Under the pieces are notes generated by a model that saw only the letters and a program-made list of their open reading frames with translations, did not search any database and was not told the DNA's origin. The position numbers and the translations under genes are program-made. Of a DNA stretch of 64,000 nt, positions 8,982 to 18,211 are shown in pieces. The stretch's first letter is position 1; every line of letters starts with the position of its first letter. Source of the DNA: Paenarthrobacter ureafaciens (GTDB lineage: Bacteria > Actinomycetota > Actinomycetes > Actinomycetales > Micrococcaceae); NCBI RefSeq assembly GCF_004028095.1, contig NZ_SBHM01000006.1, positions 186,001-250,000 on the forward strand, in the 5' to 3' direction.

Positions 8982-11900
8982 TCAGCTTCCAAGACCCGTG
9001 ATGGCAAGGTTTCGACTGATGCCGTCAAGCGGCCCGGGAAGGAATCTTTCCCGTGGATCCACGACGCCGGAACCTGGCTTTTCGTGGAACGGCAGGGTTT
9101 CGGGGCGGCTCAGGTCCCAGGCTTTGGTGGCACTGAGGCTGATCCCCTTGGGTCCGGTCCTTCGTGTTGTTCCGCGGATCAGCAACAACCTGGTACCGAA
9201 CAGGAGGGGCCCTGACTCTTCCTGGGCCTCATGGAAGAAGACGCTGTCAATGCAACCTGTGCCGTCATCAATACTGATGAACACCACACGCCTTCCTCCC
9301 CGCATGGGTGGCGTTTGGGTCGCGACCCGGACCCCGGCTACCAGGACTTCCGTACCGTTCCGCAGCCCCAGCAGCTTGTCCGCCGTGGTTACTCCCAGTT
9401 TGTCCAGCAATGGCCTGTGGCTCTCCATCAAGTGCTCGCTGACGTCCACTGCCATCAGGTCCAATTCAGCGCGGACATTGTCCACCATTGTTGGTGCAGG
9501 CAATGCCGCCGGCAGGTTCCGGAGCTCCACATCACCCAGGGGAAGAGCCAACTGCCCGTCGATGACCTCGGGCTTTTTGGCGGGGGAACTTTGCAGGGCC
9601 TGCAGATGCTGCACCAGATCGGCCCGGTTGGCCCGGCTCCCCGAATCTTTATGGAGATGGTCGAAGGCACCCAATTGGGCCAGCCTCTTGATGTTGGGCT
9701 TGCTGATCCTGGCCCGCGTCCGGAGATCCGCTAACGAATCGAAGGGCTGGCCCACCACGATCCGCTTCAGCTCAGCACCGGACAAGCCGTAGATCCCGGT
9801 CAGGCTCAAGCGGATCCCCAGCTTGCCGTCCTGGGGACCTTCCTGGATTCTTTCAACGCGGTACTCGGCCTGGCTCCTGTTGATGTCCAAGGGAAGGATG
9901 GGAATGCCGAGTCTCCTGGCCTCAGAAACCAACAGCCGCTTCGGATACATCCCGGGATCGTGCTCCCAGAGGCCGGCAAGGAAAGCTTCCGGATGGTGGG
10001 CTTTCAGCCACGCTGATTGGTAGGTGGGTACCGCAAAAGCGGCTCCATGCGCCTTGCAGAACCCAAAACTTCCGAAGGCTTTCAGCGTCCCCCAGACTTT
10101 GTCCACTACGTCCGGGGAATACTTTTTGATGGCTTCCTTCCGGAAATAGGCTTCAACTCCGGGTTCCCGGGCCTCATCCCCCAACGCCCGGCGGAACTCG
10201 TCAGCCATGGCCAGTCCGCATCCCGTCATGACGTCGAAGGTCTTCAGGATTTGCTCATGGAAGACCGTCACGCCGTGGGTTTCCTCAAGAACCGGCTTCA
10301 AATCAGGATGCGGGTAGGACTCGGGGGCAAAGCCGTGCCGGTGTTCAAGGAAGGGCCGGACCATATCCGATTTCATGGGCCCGGGCCTGAACAATGAGAT
10401 ATCGATGATGAGGTCGTTGAATTCCCGGGGCGCCATCTTTCCGATGAGTTCACGTTGCCCCGGAGACTCGATCTGGAAGCAGCCCAGAGTATGGGTGCTC
10501 CGGATCAATTCGAAGGTTGCCTCATCATCGAAAGGTACGGCGTTGAGGTCGATTCTGCCGTCGCTGGAAATGTAGTCCGGACCTTCACCCCCAGGTCCGG
10601 TTTGATGGCCGCCGGCGGCAACGACTTCCGCCTTTCCGGGATGGATCCTGATGACTTCGCGCACTGCAAACGCCATGGCGCTTTGCATCCGGACACCCAG
10701 GACATCCAGCTTCAGCATGCCCATGGGGTCCATGTCGTGTTTATCGAACTGGCTCATCGGCAGACCGAGTCCGCTCGGCTGAACGGGTGTCCTGTCCAGG
10801 AGTCCGGCGTCTCCCAGGATCACGCCGCAGGGATGCATGGAGATGTGCCGGGGCAAGCGGTCCAAACGCTCGGTGAGGTCCACCAGCAAGTCCAGCTGTT
10901 GGTTCGTGTCCAAGGAGCCGTGGTCCCTGCCGGCCTCGATCCGTTGTGCAAACTGGCGCAATTCCGGCTTTTCCACCAATGCTTCCCTGAATTTTCGGGC
11001 CGAAAATCTCCACAGCTGTTTGGCGATTTCCCCGACTTCGCCTTCATCCATCCCCAAGGCCATCCCTGCATCCCGGACGGCTCCACGGGCACGGTATCCG
11101 TTCTGCATGCTCATCAGGGTCACCCGTTCGGCACCAAAACGGTCGAAGATCTTGCGGTAGACGTTATGGCGTTCAGCGCTTTCCACGTCTATGTCAATGT
11201 CCGGCAGGGTGGACCGGTGGCCTGAGAGGAAGCGCTCGAAAATGAGGTCGTGACGGAGCGGATCCACCTGGCTGATGTCAATGAGGTAGTTAACCAGGCT
11301 TGATGCTCCTGAACCGCGAGCTGCCACGCGAACTCCCATATCGAGGATCATCTTTGAAACTTCGGCGACAGTGAGGAAGTAGGAGGCAAAACCCAACGTG
11401 GCGATGATTCTGAGCTCGTGCTCCAACCGCGAGCGCATCTTTTCATGGGCCTTGCCGGTGATTCCCGGGTAGCGTCGGCCGATTCCTGCTTCACAGCGTC
11501 TGGCCAGTTCGATCATGGGGTCCTGGTCTATGCCAATGATGGAGGCTTCGGGCACCACCGGTTTCTTCCAGCCCATGTCCTGCACCGGATCTATCCTGCA
11601 TTTGTCTGCGAGCGCCTCGGTGTTGGCAAGGAGCTTGGCCAGTTCTGCGCTTCCTTGCCCTGCGGAGGACATGATTTCCTTGCCGAGTTTCATCATGTCC
11701 CCGGCGGGTTTGAGCCATCCCTGCCCTGTTGGTTGAAGCTGGGGTGCCGGTTGAAGCCGGGGTGCGTCGAATAGTTCGGGAAGTGATTTCAGGGTTCGGG
11801 CGGAGTCCAGGACATCTGCCGTGGCTGCGCCGTCCAGTGCGCAGTAGCGGACGGCGTTGGTGAGGATGGCGGGGATGTTGTATTCGAGGGCGAGTTTGAG

Positions 11901-12509
11901 CATGCGGACGGCGTGGGAGGTGCTGAGGGGTTCTCCCGGGGGGCTGAGGTGGGAGACGGTTTCGGCGACGATGGTGCCTTGGGGCATGGCATCTATCCAT
12001 TGTTTGAAGAGTGTCCGGGGGCGCAGGTATTTCCTGCCGCCCATGGCTTTGCCAACGTCCGAGTCGGGGCCTATCAGGACTGTGAGGACAGGCTTGAGTG
12101 TCTGAGGGTCCAGGGTCCTTGAGGCGAGTTCTGCCCTGGTGACTGCCACGGGGACTGTTCCCCCGGCTTTTCCGGAGGTCCGGGAATGGGCATCGGAGAT
12201 GAGGCGGCAGAGGGCACGGTAGCCGGCGCCTTGGTTGTGGCCGTGGGCAAGTACTACCACCCTGCCGGCTGTTTGGGTTCGGTGGTCGCCGTCGTCATCG
12301 AGGATGGTGAGGTCGACGCCGACTATGGGGTCGATGCCTGCATCCATGCATGCTTTGAGGTGTTTGATGGTTCCGTAGAGGCCGTCGCGGTCAGTGCAGG
12401 CGAGGGCGGTGGCGCCGTAGGCAGCTGCTGCTTGGGCAAGTTCCTCGGGCCAGGAGACGCCGTAGTGGGCGCTGAAGGCTGTTGAGACGTGGAGGTGGGT
12501 GAAGCTCAA
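8982..12509 (-). CDS. dnaE2: Error-prone DNA polymerase III alpha subunit DnaE2
   Basis: 1175 residues, slightly longer than common DnaE2 (about 1050-1100). The PHP domain starts at once ('FTHLHVSTAFSAHYG'). The C-family palm carries 'PDIDIDVESAERH' with its catalytic aspartates, 'GSGASSLVNYLIDIS' and 'RPGPMKSDMVRPF' follow family order, and an OB-fold domain is near the C-terminus. It is the damage-tolerant replicase of the actinobacterial mutasome. Start is a TTG at 12509, only 3 bases after the DUF6504 stop. It is therefore probably co-transcribed with that gene from the LexA-box promoter. The usual Y-family partner ImuB and ImuA are not in this window. Confidence 0.93.
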   Translation of the reverse strand: MSFTHLHVSTAFSAHYGVSWPEELAQAAAAYGATALACTDRDGLYGTIKHLKACMDAGIDPIVGVDLTILDDDGDHRTQTAGRVVVLAHGHNQGAGYRALCRLISDAHSRTSGKAGGTVPVAVTRAELASRTLDPQTLKPVLTVLIGPDSDVGKAMGGRKYLRPRTLFKQWIDAMPQGTIVAETVSHLSPPGEPLSTSHAVRMLKLALEYNIPAILTNAVRYCALDGAATADVLDSARTLKSLPELFDAPRLQPAPQLQPTGQGWLKPAGDMMKLGKEIMSSAGQGSAELAKLLANTEALADKCRIDPVQDMGWKKPVVPEASIIGIDQDPMIELARRCEAGIGRRYPGITGKAHEKMRSRLEHELRIIATLGFASYFLTVAEVSKMILDMGVRVAARGSGASSLVNYLIDISQVDPLRHDLIFERFLSGHRSTLPDIDIDVESAERHNVYRKIFDRFGAERVTLMSMQNGYRARGAVRDAGMALGMDEGEVGEIAKQLWRFSARKFREALVEKPELRQFAQRIEAGRDHGSLDTNQQLDLLVDLTERLDRLPRHISMHPCGVILGDAGLLDRTPVQPSGLGLPMSQFDKHDMDPMGMLKLDVLGVRMQSAMAFAVREVIRIHPGKAEVVAAGGHQTGPGGEGPDYISSDGRIDLNAVPFDDEATFELIRSTHTLGCFQIESPGQRELIGKMAPREFNDLIIDISLFRPGPMKSDMVRPFLEHRHGFAPESYPHPDLKPVLEETHGVTVFHEQILKTFDVMTGCGLAMADEFRRALGDEAREPGVEAYFRKEAIKKYSPDVVDKVWGTLKAFGSFGFCKAHGAAFAVPTYQSAWLKAHHPEAFLAGLWEHDPGMYPKRLLVSEARRLGIPILPLDINRSQAEYRVERIQEGPQDGKLGIRLSLTGIYGLSGAELKRIVVGQPFDSLADLRTRARISKPNIKRLAQLGAFDHLHKDSGSRANRADLVQHLQALQSSPAKKPEVIDGQLALPLGDVELRNLPAALPAPTMVDNVRAELDLMAVDVSEHLMESHRPLLDKLGVTTADKLLGLRNGTEVLVAGVRVATQTPPMRGGRRVVFISIDDGTGCIDSVFFHEAQEESGPLLFGTRLLLIRGTTRRTGPKGISLSATKAWDLSRPETLPFHEKPGSGVVDPRERFLPGPLDGISRNLAITGLGS

Positions 12510-12512
12510 GGG

Positions 12513-12881
12513 TCAGGCCGCTTCCTCGGGTTCCGCTGCACTGCTTGGTGCGGCGTCGTGGATGCGGATGACCCGCCATCGGCCGCTTCCGAGGTGGCGG
12601 ACGAGGTCAAGGGTGATGTTTTTTCCGGTGTCTTCGGTTTGCCTGCCGGGGTGGGTCCCCGAGTGTGGGGCCGGCACCAGTTGGACGCGCCAGATTTCGT
12701 GGTCCACGAGCCCGGCTCCTGTGCCTAGTGGCGCCCGGGTCTCTTCGAGCCACCATTGGCGTCTTTCATACCAGCGGGAGGGTTCTGCACAGACCTGGTA
12801 GTCGCGGCCTTGCCATCTGACGTCCTGTGGTTGGCCATCCTCAGTGCAGATGACGTTTACGGACTCGCTGAACAGTCCCAT
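12513..12881 (-). CDS. DUF6504-like small protein, first gene of SOS unit with dnaE2
   Basis: 122 residues, no signal peptide or membrane segment. Conserved Trp/Arg-rich stretch 'RDYQVCAEPSRWYERRQWW' and 'HEIWRVQLVPAP' fit the DUF6504 proteins that accompany dinP/imuB and dnaE2 in actinobacteria. ATG at 12881 is preferred over GTG at 12887 because AAGGAG is 7 bases upstream of the ATG. A LexA-type box lies 39 bp upstream. Function unknown; the arrangement suggests a role in damage-induced DNA synthesis. Confidence 0.78.
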   Translation of the reverse strand: MGLFSESVNVICTEDGQPQDVRWQGRDYQVCAEPSRWYERRQWWLEETRAPLGTGAGLVDHEIWRVQLVPAPHSGTHPGRQTEDTGKNITLDLVRHLGSGRWRVIRIHDAAPSSAAEPEEAA

Positions 12882-12919
12882 GTGCACGCTCCTTACACCG
12901 CAAGACAGATAACCGTTAT

Positions 12920-12935
12920 TCGAAAGTATGTTCGA
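12920..12935 (-). promoter_or_regulatory. LexA/SOS box upstream of DUF6504-dnaE2
   Basis: TCGAAAGTATGTTCGA matches the Gram-positive/actinobacterial LexA consensus TCGAAC-N4-GTTCGA at 11 of 12 fixed bases. It sits in a longer perfect 9-bp inverted repeat (TTATTCGAA-N6-TTCGAATAA, 12916-12939). Position 39 bp before the ATG is right for repression of the dnaE2 unit. Confidence 0.85.
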
Positions 12936-12970
12936 ATAATAGCTAGTTTACGACGCCGGAACGGCAAAAC

Positions 12971-14026
12971 CTACTCAGGGGTTGGCACCTTCTTCCGCCT
13001 TGTGGCGACTCGTCGTCCTGCGCTTTTGAGCAAGAGGTCCCGCAGCGGATGCATGGTTTCTGCGAGCGCCACCCTCCCCATCAGCGATGATGCGATCCGA
13101 AGTTGCTGGGTGGGCAGTACTCGTTGCTTGTTGTAGGCCGCAAGCGCTTGTTTGCGGGGCAGTTCGTTGAGGAGCCTTCCCAGGGTGACTGCGTCGACCA
13201 GGGCTTCGCAGGCTCCCCTGCCAAGGTTCGGCGTCATGGCGTGGGCGGCATCCCCCAGCAGCACGATGCCTTCCTTGGCGTAGCGGGCCATCGGCGGGGT
13301 TGTCCAGATTCTTTGGGCGAGGGATGTTTCGGGGGTTGCCTCCCCAAGGACGTGCTGCACCGCCGGCGAATGGTGTTGGAAGATGTGCCTGGTCAATGCC
13401 AGGGCTTCTTCCACGTCAACTTGGTCAGGCCCGAGGCCGGACCGGAAGGAGGCGTACCAGTTGGTCCCCGATCCCGTGGGGGCGAGCCCGAAGAGCGTGG
13501 CGCTCCCCCAGTATTCTCCGACGTCGGACGGTGACGGCTGGGAGGGGATGACACCCCTGACGGCCAGGAATGGCGTGGGACGTGCTTGGGTGCGGCTTCC
13601 CCAAGCTGTCCGGCGAACGATGCTGTGGACTCCGTCGGCGCCCACCAGCAGCGCGCCATTGTTCGGCAGCTCTGCCACTTTTCCGGTGATTCGGGTGACC
13701 GACGGCGGAACAGCGGAGTCAAGCATGCGGAGCAGGCCGGGCCGTGAGATGCCCATGAGCACGTTGCCTTGCATGGCGAGCATGGGATGGCCCGAGGGGT
13801 CGCGGAGGGCGCCTGAAGCCAGCCGGGCTCCTGCCGCCTTCAGCGTTTCCAGCAACCCGAGTTCCGCCAAAGCCGCTTGGGCGCCGGACCACATGGCCAA
13901 GGTTGTTCCCACGCCGGGCAGTTCGGGCCGTTGCTCGTGGATGGTGACGTCGAACCGTCCGGGATCAAGCCGGGCCGCGAGTGCCAAACCGGCAATTCCA
14001 CCCCCAATGATGTCCACTTTTTCCAT
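12971..14026 (-). CDS. FAD-dependent aromatic-type monooxygenase
   Basis: About 351 residues of the PHBH-like flavoprotein monooxygenase family. N-terminal dinucleotide-binding motif 'DIIGGGIAGLALAARLD' and the second FAD motif 'GDAAHAMTPNLGRGACEALVDA' are complete; the DG motif region reads 'VGADGVHSIVRR'. Such enzymes hydroxylate or epoxidise aromatic or polyketide-like substrates with NAD(P)H; the substrate here is unknown. ATG at 14026 is chosen; a GTG two codons earlier is possible. It is divergent from a TetR gene with a clean palindrome between, so it is probably the TetR target. Confidence 0.87.
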   Translation of the reverse strand: MEKVDIIGGGIAGLALAARLDPGRFDVTIHEQRPELPGVGTTLAMWSGAQAALAELGLLETLKAAGARLASGALRDPSGHPMLAMQGNVLMGISRPGLLRMLDSAVPPSVTRITGKVAELPNNGALLVGADGVHSIVRRTAWGSRTQARPTPFLAVRGVIPSQPSPSDVGEYWGSATLFGLAPTGSGTNWYASFRSGLGPDQVDVEEALALTRHIFQHHSPAVQHVLGEATPETSLAQRIWTTPPMARYAKEGIVLLGDAAHAMTPNLGRGACEALVDAVTLGRLLNELPRKQALAAYNKQRVLPTQQLRIASSLMGRVALAETMHPLRDLLLKSAGRRVATRRKKVPTPE

Positions 14027-14039
14027 GGCCACACTCTAC

Positions 14040-14055
14040 TACTACATTTGTAGTA
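14040..14055. promoter_or_regulatory. Palindromic operator between monooxygenase and TetR genes
   Basis: TACTACATTTGTAGTA has perfect 7-bp arms with a 2-base centre. It lies 14 bp from the monooxygenase start and 30 bp from the tetR start, where a TetR dimer would control both genes. Binding is inferred from position. Confidence 0.7.
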
Positions 14056-14084
14056 ACACCATGGTTCAAGGCTAGACTTCGACC

Positions 14085-14624
14085 ATGCCGGACCGACGCA
14101 CCGAAATAGCCGACGCCGCCGTGGCAATCGTCGCGGCCAAGGGCCTCAAAGGCCTCACCCACAGGGCAGTTGACGCCCAAGCGGGCCTCGCCGTCGGAAC
14201 CACGTCCAACTATTTCCGCAGCCGCGCCGCTTTGGTGGCTGCCGCCGTCGATCATGTGGAAGCGCGCGACGCCCGGCTCCTGCGGGGTCAAGGAATGGAA
14301 GGGCTCCCGACGACGGTGCCGGAGTTGGCAGACCAACTCGCCGGCGCGGTCCTTGCGCTTGCCGGTGAACACGCCGACCTGACCCGGGCCAGGTTCGCTT
14401 TTGCCCTGGACCGTCCCGAGGTGGTCTCCGCCGGTCACGAACGCATGGTTTCCGGCCTGGAGCACCTGCTCCAGGCGATGGGACTGCACGATGCCAGATC
14501 CCGTGCAGAAGCTGTTGCCGATTACAGTGACGGCTTGGCATTGCATCTGCTGACTGCCCGGCACGGACAGGAAATGGAGCATTCAACCGTGGCGGACAAC
14601 GTCCGGCGCCTTCTGGAAGGATGA
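14085..14624 (+). CDS. TetR-family transcriptional regulator
   Basis: 179 residues. N-terminal helix-turn-helix of TetR type: 'GLKGLTHRAVDAQAGLAVGTT' continuing into 'SNYFRSRAALVAAAVDHV'. The C-terminal ligand domain is all-helical and not assignable to a ligand. Divergent from the FAD monooxygenase with a palindrome at 14040-14055 between them, so it likely represses the monooxygenase and itself until a substrate-like effector binds. Confidence 0.88.
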   Translation: MPDRRTEIADAAVAIVAAKGLKGLTHRAVDAQAGLAVGTTSNYFRSRAALVAAAVDHVEARDARLLRGQGMEGLPTTVPELADQLAGAVLALAGEHADLTRARFAFALDRPEVVSAGHERMVSGLEHLLQAMGLHDARSRAEAVADYSDGLALHLLTARHGQEMEHSTVADNVRRLLEG

Positions 14625-14670
14625 CCTGCAAGGGGTGGACGCAAGCCGGTCCGCAGAGCAACATGGTGGC

Positions 14671-15069
14671 ATGAGCACCCAAGACGCACTCCTGAAGCAG
14701 GTCAGCATCACCGCCACGGACCAAAACCTGGTGGCGCGTTTCGAACTGGACGGCAACGTCCCTGATTCCGGCGCCTACGTCGTGGGACTGGTAGCCGCCA
14801 ACGAAGACTACTCCAATCAGCGAAGACTGGGCATCGAATTCATGAATGGTGAGGCGATCTCGTTCTTCTCCTTCAACCACGCCCTGAGCGCGGAGGAAAA
14901 CTACGACATAAAAGGTGTGGAACATTCGGGAAACGTGATTACCGGAAGCTTTCCGGCCTCCGCCATCCAAGGCCTTCCCAAAGGGCATGTAATGACTGCC
15001 TTCAGTGAAGCCGACGGGCGTGACTTCCAGTCCGGCGTACCCGTCAAGGAAGAGTTCCACGAATCCTAA
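14671..15069 (+). CDS. Hypothetical protein, soluble, beta-rich
   Basis: 132 residues from the ATG at 14671; a start at 14635 would add 12 residues of low quality. No signal peptide, no membrane segment, no family recognised. The alternating hydrophobic pattern ('LVARFELDGNVPDSGAYVVGLV', quoted in part: 'SGAYVVGLVAANEDYSNQ') suggests a beta-sandwich. It follows tetR by about 47 bases on the same strand and could be in its transcript. The stop lies 29 bases from the convergent YedK gene. Confidence 0.6.
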   Translation: MSTQDALLKQVSITATDQNLVARFELDGNVPDSGAYVVGLVAANEDYSNQRRLGIEFMNGEAISFFSFNHALSAEENYDIKGVEHSGNVITGSFPASAIQGLPKGHVMTAFSEADGRDFQSGVPVKEEFHES

Positions 15070-15097
15070 GGGCGCAGTACTCAGAAGAGGGCAGTAC

Positions 15098-15862
15098 TTA
15101 GAAAAGAGCCTGGACCGGTTCGATAAGTTCCGGTGAGTTGTTACGGACATTTCCGACGGCGGCGCCCACCGCATCCAGCGTCCAGTCCGCTGCGGCATCA
15201 TGGGCGCGGGAGCGGACCATCCGGACGAGTTCTTCGGCGTCTTTTTCCTTGGGATCCAACCAGGCTTCCATTGTGTCTTTGCTCATGGGCAACGGGACCC
15301 GGTCATGAAGTGCCGTCAATTCATCGAAAACGGAAGCACTGCGCCGCGTTCGCGCTGATTCCGCCGTCGGGGTGTCTGCGGTGATGATCGACATCGACAG
15401 CAGCCACCGTGCGGGATCGTCTTCGGGCAGCGACTGATCCCGCCACCACTCATACAGGCCGGCGAAGACCACGCCCCCACCGTTTCCGGGGTGGACATAG
15501 TAGGGCTGCTTGTTCTTGGCCTCGCCCTTTTTCCATTCGTAGTAGCCATCGGCAGGCACTGCGCAACGCCTGGCAACCGCAGCCTTGCGGAATGACGGTT
15601 TCTCAAGGAGCGTCTCGCTGCGGGCGTTGATCAGGCGGGCGCCGCCCTTGGCATCCTTCGCCCACGACGGTACCAAGCCCCACTTCGCCACATGCAGCTG
15701 ACGCTTGACGGACTCTTCCACCACGCGTTCCAGAACAATCGGGACCGTGTCCGTCGGAGCAACATTCCATGACTTTTCGAGTGCGACTTCCTTCTCCAGT
15801 TCGGCGTCGAACTCGGCCAGAAGGTCACCCACGGCACGGGCCATGACATAGCGTCCACACAT
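15098..15862 (-). CDS. SOS-response-associated peptidase, YedK/HMCES family
   Basis: 254 residues starting MCGRY at the ATG 15862; a longer start would add a non-conserved leader and hide the catalytic Cys2 that must be exposed after Met removal. HMCES proteins use Cys2 to form a thiazolidine crosslink to abasic sites in single-stranded DNA. Other conserved elements are 'NVAPTD', 'ADGYYEWKKG' (active-site Glu) and 'LHDRVPLPM' (active-site His). All key residues are present. No LexA box was found in the upstream 160 bases. Confidence 0.92.
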   Translation of the reverse strand: MCGRYVMARAVGDLLAEFDAELEKEVALEKSWNVAPTDTVPIVLERVVEESVKRQLHVAKWGLVPSWAKDAKGGARLINARSETLLEKPSFRKAAVARRCAVPADGYYEWKKGEAKNKQPYYVHPGNGGGVVFAGLYEWWRDQSLPEDDPARWLLSMSIITADTPTAESARTRRSASVFDELTALHDRVPLPMSKDTMEAWLDPKEKDAEELVRMVRSRAHDAAADWTLDAVGAAVGNVRNNSPELIEPVQALF

Positions 15863-16025
15863 GCCACTCAGTCTGCCTTGTCCACGCCCCGCACACCAGC
15901 ACCGCGGCCGGAGCTGCCCGTCCGTAACCGGCGTTCGCACGGAGCAGGGAATTATTCGCCGTCACGTTACCGTTGATACCAACGAACCAGCCAGCGTGAA
16001 AACGAACAATACTTAGGAGAGCTCT

Positions 16026-16283
16026 GTGGATTTCACCCCCGACTCCGGCACCATCACCATGTTCTCGACCACTTGGTGCGGATACTGCAACCGCCTGAAG
16101 AAGCAGCTTGACGCCAAGGGCATCGGCTACACCGAGATCAACGTCGAGGAAGTCGAAGGCACCGCCGAACTCGTTGAGCAGCTCAACGGAGGCAACCGCA
16201 CCGTCCCCACCGTTCTCTTCCCTGACGGCACTGCAGCCACCAACCCATCCGCTGCCGAAGTGGAAAACCGCCTCGCGGCCTAA
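16026..16283 (+). CDS. mrx1: Mycoredoxin (glutaredoxin-like, CxxC)
   Basis: 85-residue thioredoxin-fold protein with active site 'WCGYC' at about residues 16-20, and 'TVPTVLFPDG' with the cis-Pro. This active site is typical of mycoredoxin-1, which reduces mycothiol mixed disulfides. Start is GTG at 16026 with AGGAGA about 5 bases upstream. It precedes the mycothiol-dependent formaldehyde genes by about 170 bases on the same strand. Confidence 0.88.
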   Translation: MDFTPDSGTITMFSTTWCGYCNRLKKQLDAKGIGYTEINVEEVEGTAELVEQLNGGNRTVPTVLFPDGTAATNPSAAEVENRLAA

Positions 16284-16451
16284 AGCCCGCCAGTCGTTGA
16301 CCGCGTAGGACCACGCAACAGGCCCGCCACGGAACAATCCCTTCCCTGTCTGCCACGTGTGATAGACAGAATGGGAATCCGTAGCGGGCCTTGCTGCATT
16401 AACATGCCGCATGGGACAGGCCCGCGCTCCGCCAGTCCGAAGGGAATGTTC

Positions 16452-17537
16452 ATGGTTCACGCAGTCAAAGGCGTCGTCGTACGCTCAAAAGGGGCGCCCG
16501 CAACCCTCGAAACCGTCCTGGTCCCCGAACCCGGGCCTGGAGAAGCCCTGGTGGACATCCTGACCAGCGGCGTCTGCCACACAGACCTGCACTACAAGCT
16601 CGGCGGCATTAGCGATGATTTCCCGTTCCTGCTCGGCCACGAAGCAACCGGCGTGGTCAGCGCCGTCGGCCCCGACGTCACTGATGTGGCACCCGGTGAC
16701 CGGGTCGTCCTGAACTGGCGTGCCGTCTGCGGCAACTGCCGGGCCTGCAAGCGCGGCGAGGCCCAGTACTGCTTCAACACGCACAATGCCACCCAGAAGA
16801 TGACCCTCGAGGACGGCACGGAACTCTCCCCCGCCCTGGGCATCGGCGCCTTCATCGAAAAGACCCTCGTGGCCGCAGGCCAGTGCACCAAAGTAGACCC
16901 CGACGCCGATCCCGCCGCCGTCGGACTGCTCGGCTGCGGCGTCATGGCCGGTTTGGGCGCGGCACTGAACACCGGCGGCGTCAAGCGCGGCGACTCGGTG
17001 GCCGTCATCGGGTGCGGTGGTGTTGGCGTTGCCGCCATCGCCGGTGCCGCGCTTGCCGGGGCCACAACAATCATCGCCGTGGACATCGACCCCAAGAAGC
17101 TCGAACGCGCCAAGGACCTCGGCGCAACCCACACCGTGGACTCATCGGCAGGGGACCCCGTGGAAGAAATCCGGGCCTTGACCGGTGGCTTCGGCGCGGA
17201 CGTCGTCATCGACGCCGTCGGACGCCCCGAAACCTACAAGCAAGCCTTCTACGCCCGCGACCTCGCCGGAACAGTCGTCCTGGTAGGCGTGCCCACCCCG
17301 GAGATGAAGCTCGAACTTCCGTTGCTGGACGTCTTCGGCAGGGGCGGCTCCCTCAAGTCCTCCTGGTACGGGGACTGCCTGCCCTCCCGCGACTTCCCCA
17401 TGCTGGTGGACCTCTACAAGCAAGGCAAGCTCGACCTCGACGCCTTCGTCACCGAACGCATCACCATCAACCAGGTGGAAGAGGCCTTCGACAAGATGCA
17501 TGAGGGCGCCGTCCTGCGATCGGTGGTGGAACTGTGA
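16452..17537 (+). CDS. S-(hydroxymethyl)mycothiol dehydrogenase (zinc-dependent)
   Basis: 361 residues of the medium-chain zinc alcohol dehydrogenase family, oxidising the formaldehyde-mycothiol adduct with NAD+. Catalytic zinc ligands are in '[10 protein letters not shown]' and '[12 protein letters not shown]'; the structural-zinc loop is '[15 protein letters not shown]' with four Cys; the Rossmann motif is '[15 protein letters not shown]'. The ATG at 16452 with AAGGGA just upstream gives the family N-terminus (MVHAVKGVV); the open frame extends to 16359 without conservation. The stop overlaps the start of a metallo-hydrolase gene by 4 bases, the usual partner of this enzyme. Confidence 0.93.
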   Translation: MVHAVKGVVVRSKGAPATLETVLVPEPGPGEALVDILTSGVCHTDLHYKLGGISDDFPFLLGHEATGVVSAVGPDVTDVAPGDRVVLNWRAVCGNCRACKRGEAQYCFNTHNATQKMTLEDGTELSPALGIGAFIEKTLVAAGQCTKVDPDADPAAVGLLGCGVMAGLGAALNTGGVKRGDSVAVIGCGGVGVAAIAGAALAGATTIIAVDIDPKKLERAKDLGATHTVDSSAGDPVEEIRALTGGFGADVVIDAVGRPETYKQAFYARDLAGTVVLVGVPTPEMKLELPLLDVFGRGGSLKSSWYGDCLPSRDFPMLVDLYKQGKLDLDAFVTERITINQVEEAFDKMHEGAVLRSVVEL

Positions 17538-18205
17538 CTACCGGAAGCAACGTCAGGATCGACCGCGTCGTCACCTCAGGAACTTTCTCCCTGGACGGGG
17601 GAACCTGGGAGGTGGATAACAACGTCTGGATCATCGGCAACGACACCGAATGCCTCGTCATCGATCCGGCCCACAACCCGGCAGAAATCGCAGAGGCCGT
17701 TCATGGCCGGAACGTCACCGCGATCCTCCTGACCCACGGCCACGACGACCACATCCGCTACGCCGGAGAATTCCGCGACCTGGTCAAGGCACCCGTCCAC
17801 CTGCACCGGGACGACTGGATGCTGTGGCACGCGGTCTTCCCTGACACCGACCCTGACAAGGCGATCGAGGACGGTGAGGAGTTCACTGTTGCCGGTGCCA
17901 CCCTGAAGGCTCTCCACACTCCGGGCCATTCCCCCGGATCGGTGTCGTTCCTCCTCCCGGGCCACGGAAAACCCACTGAAGCAGGAGCCAGCGTCAACAC
18001 CGTTTTCAGCGGAGACACCCTCTTCCAAGGTGGTCCCGGCGCTACCGGACGGTCCTACAGCGACTTCCCCACCATCATCGAATCCATCCGCACACGGCTC
18101 CTCTCCCTTCCTGAGGACACCGTGGTTCTGACCGGCCACGGCGAGTCCACCAGCATCGGCGCCGAAAAGCCGCACCTGGACGAATGGATCGCACGGGGTC
18201 ACTAG
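17534..18205 (+). CDS. MBL-fold metallo-hydrolase paired with mycothiol-dependent formaldehyde dehydrogenase
   Basis: 223 residues. The metal motif is '[12 protein letters not shown]' (HxHxDH) followed by '[10 protein letters not shown]', '[10 protein letters not shown]' and 'LTGHGESTS', all in order. The GTG start overlaps the dehydrogenase stop (GTGA). This pairing is common in actinobacteria; a role in hydrolysing the formyl-mycothiol product or a related thioester is inferred from the pairing and the glyoxalase-II-like fold. Confidence 0.88.
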   Translation: MTTGSNVRIDRVVTSGTFSLDGGTWEVDNNVWIIGNDTECLVIDPAHNPAEIAEAVHGRNVTAILLTHGHDDHIRYAGEFRDLVKAPVHLHRDDWMLWHAVFPDTDPDKAIEDGEEFTVAGATLKALHTPGHSPGSVSFLLPGHGKPTEAGASVNTVFSGDTLFQGGPGATGRSYSDFPTIIESIRTRLLSLPEDTVVLTGHGESTSIGAEKPHLDEWIARGH

Positions 18206-18211
18206 CCCCCA

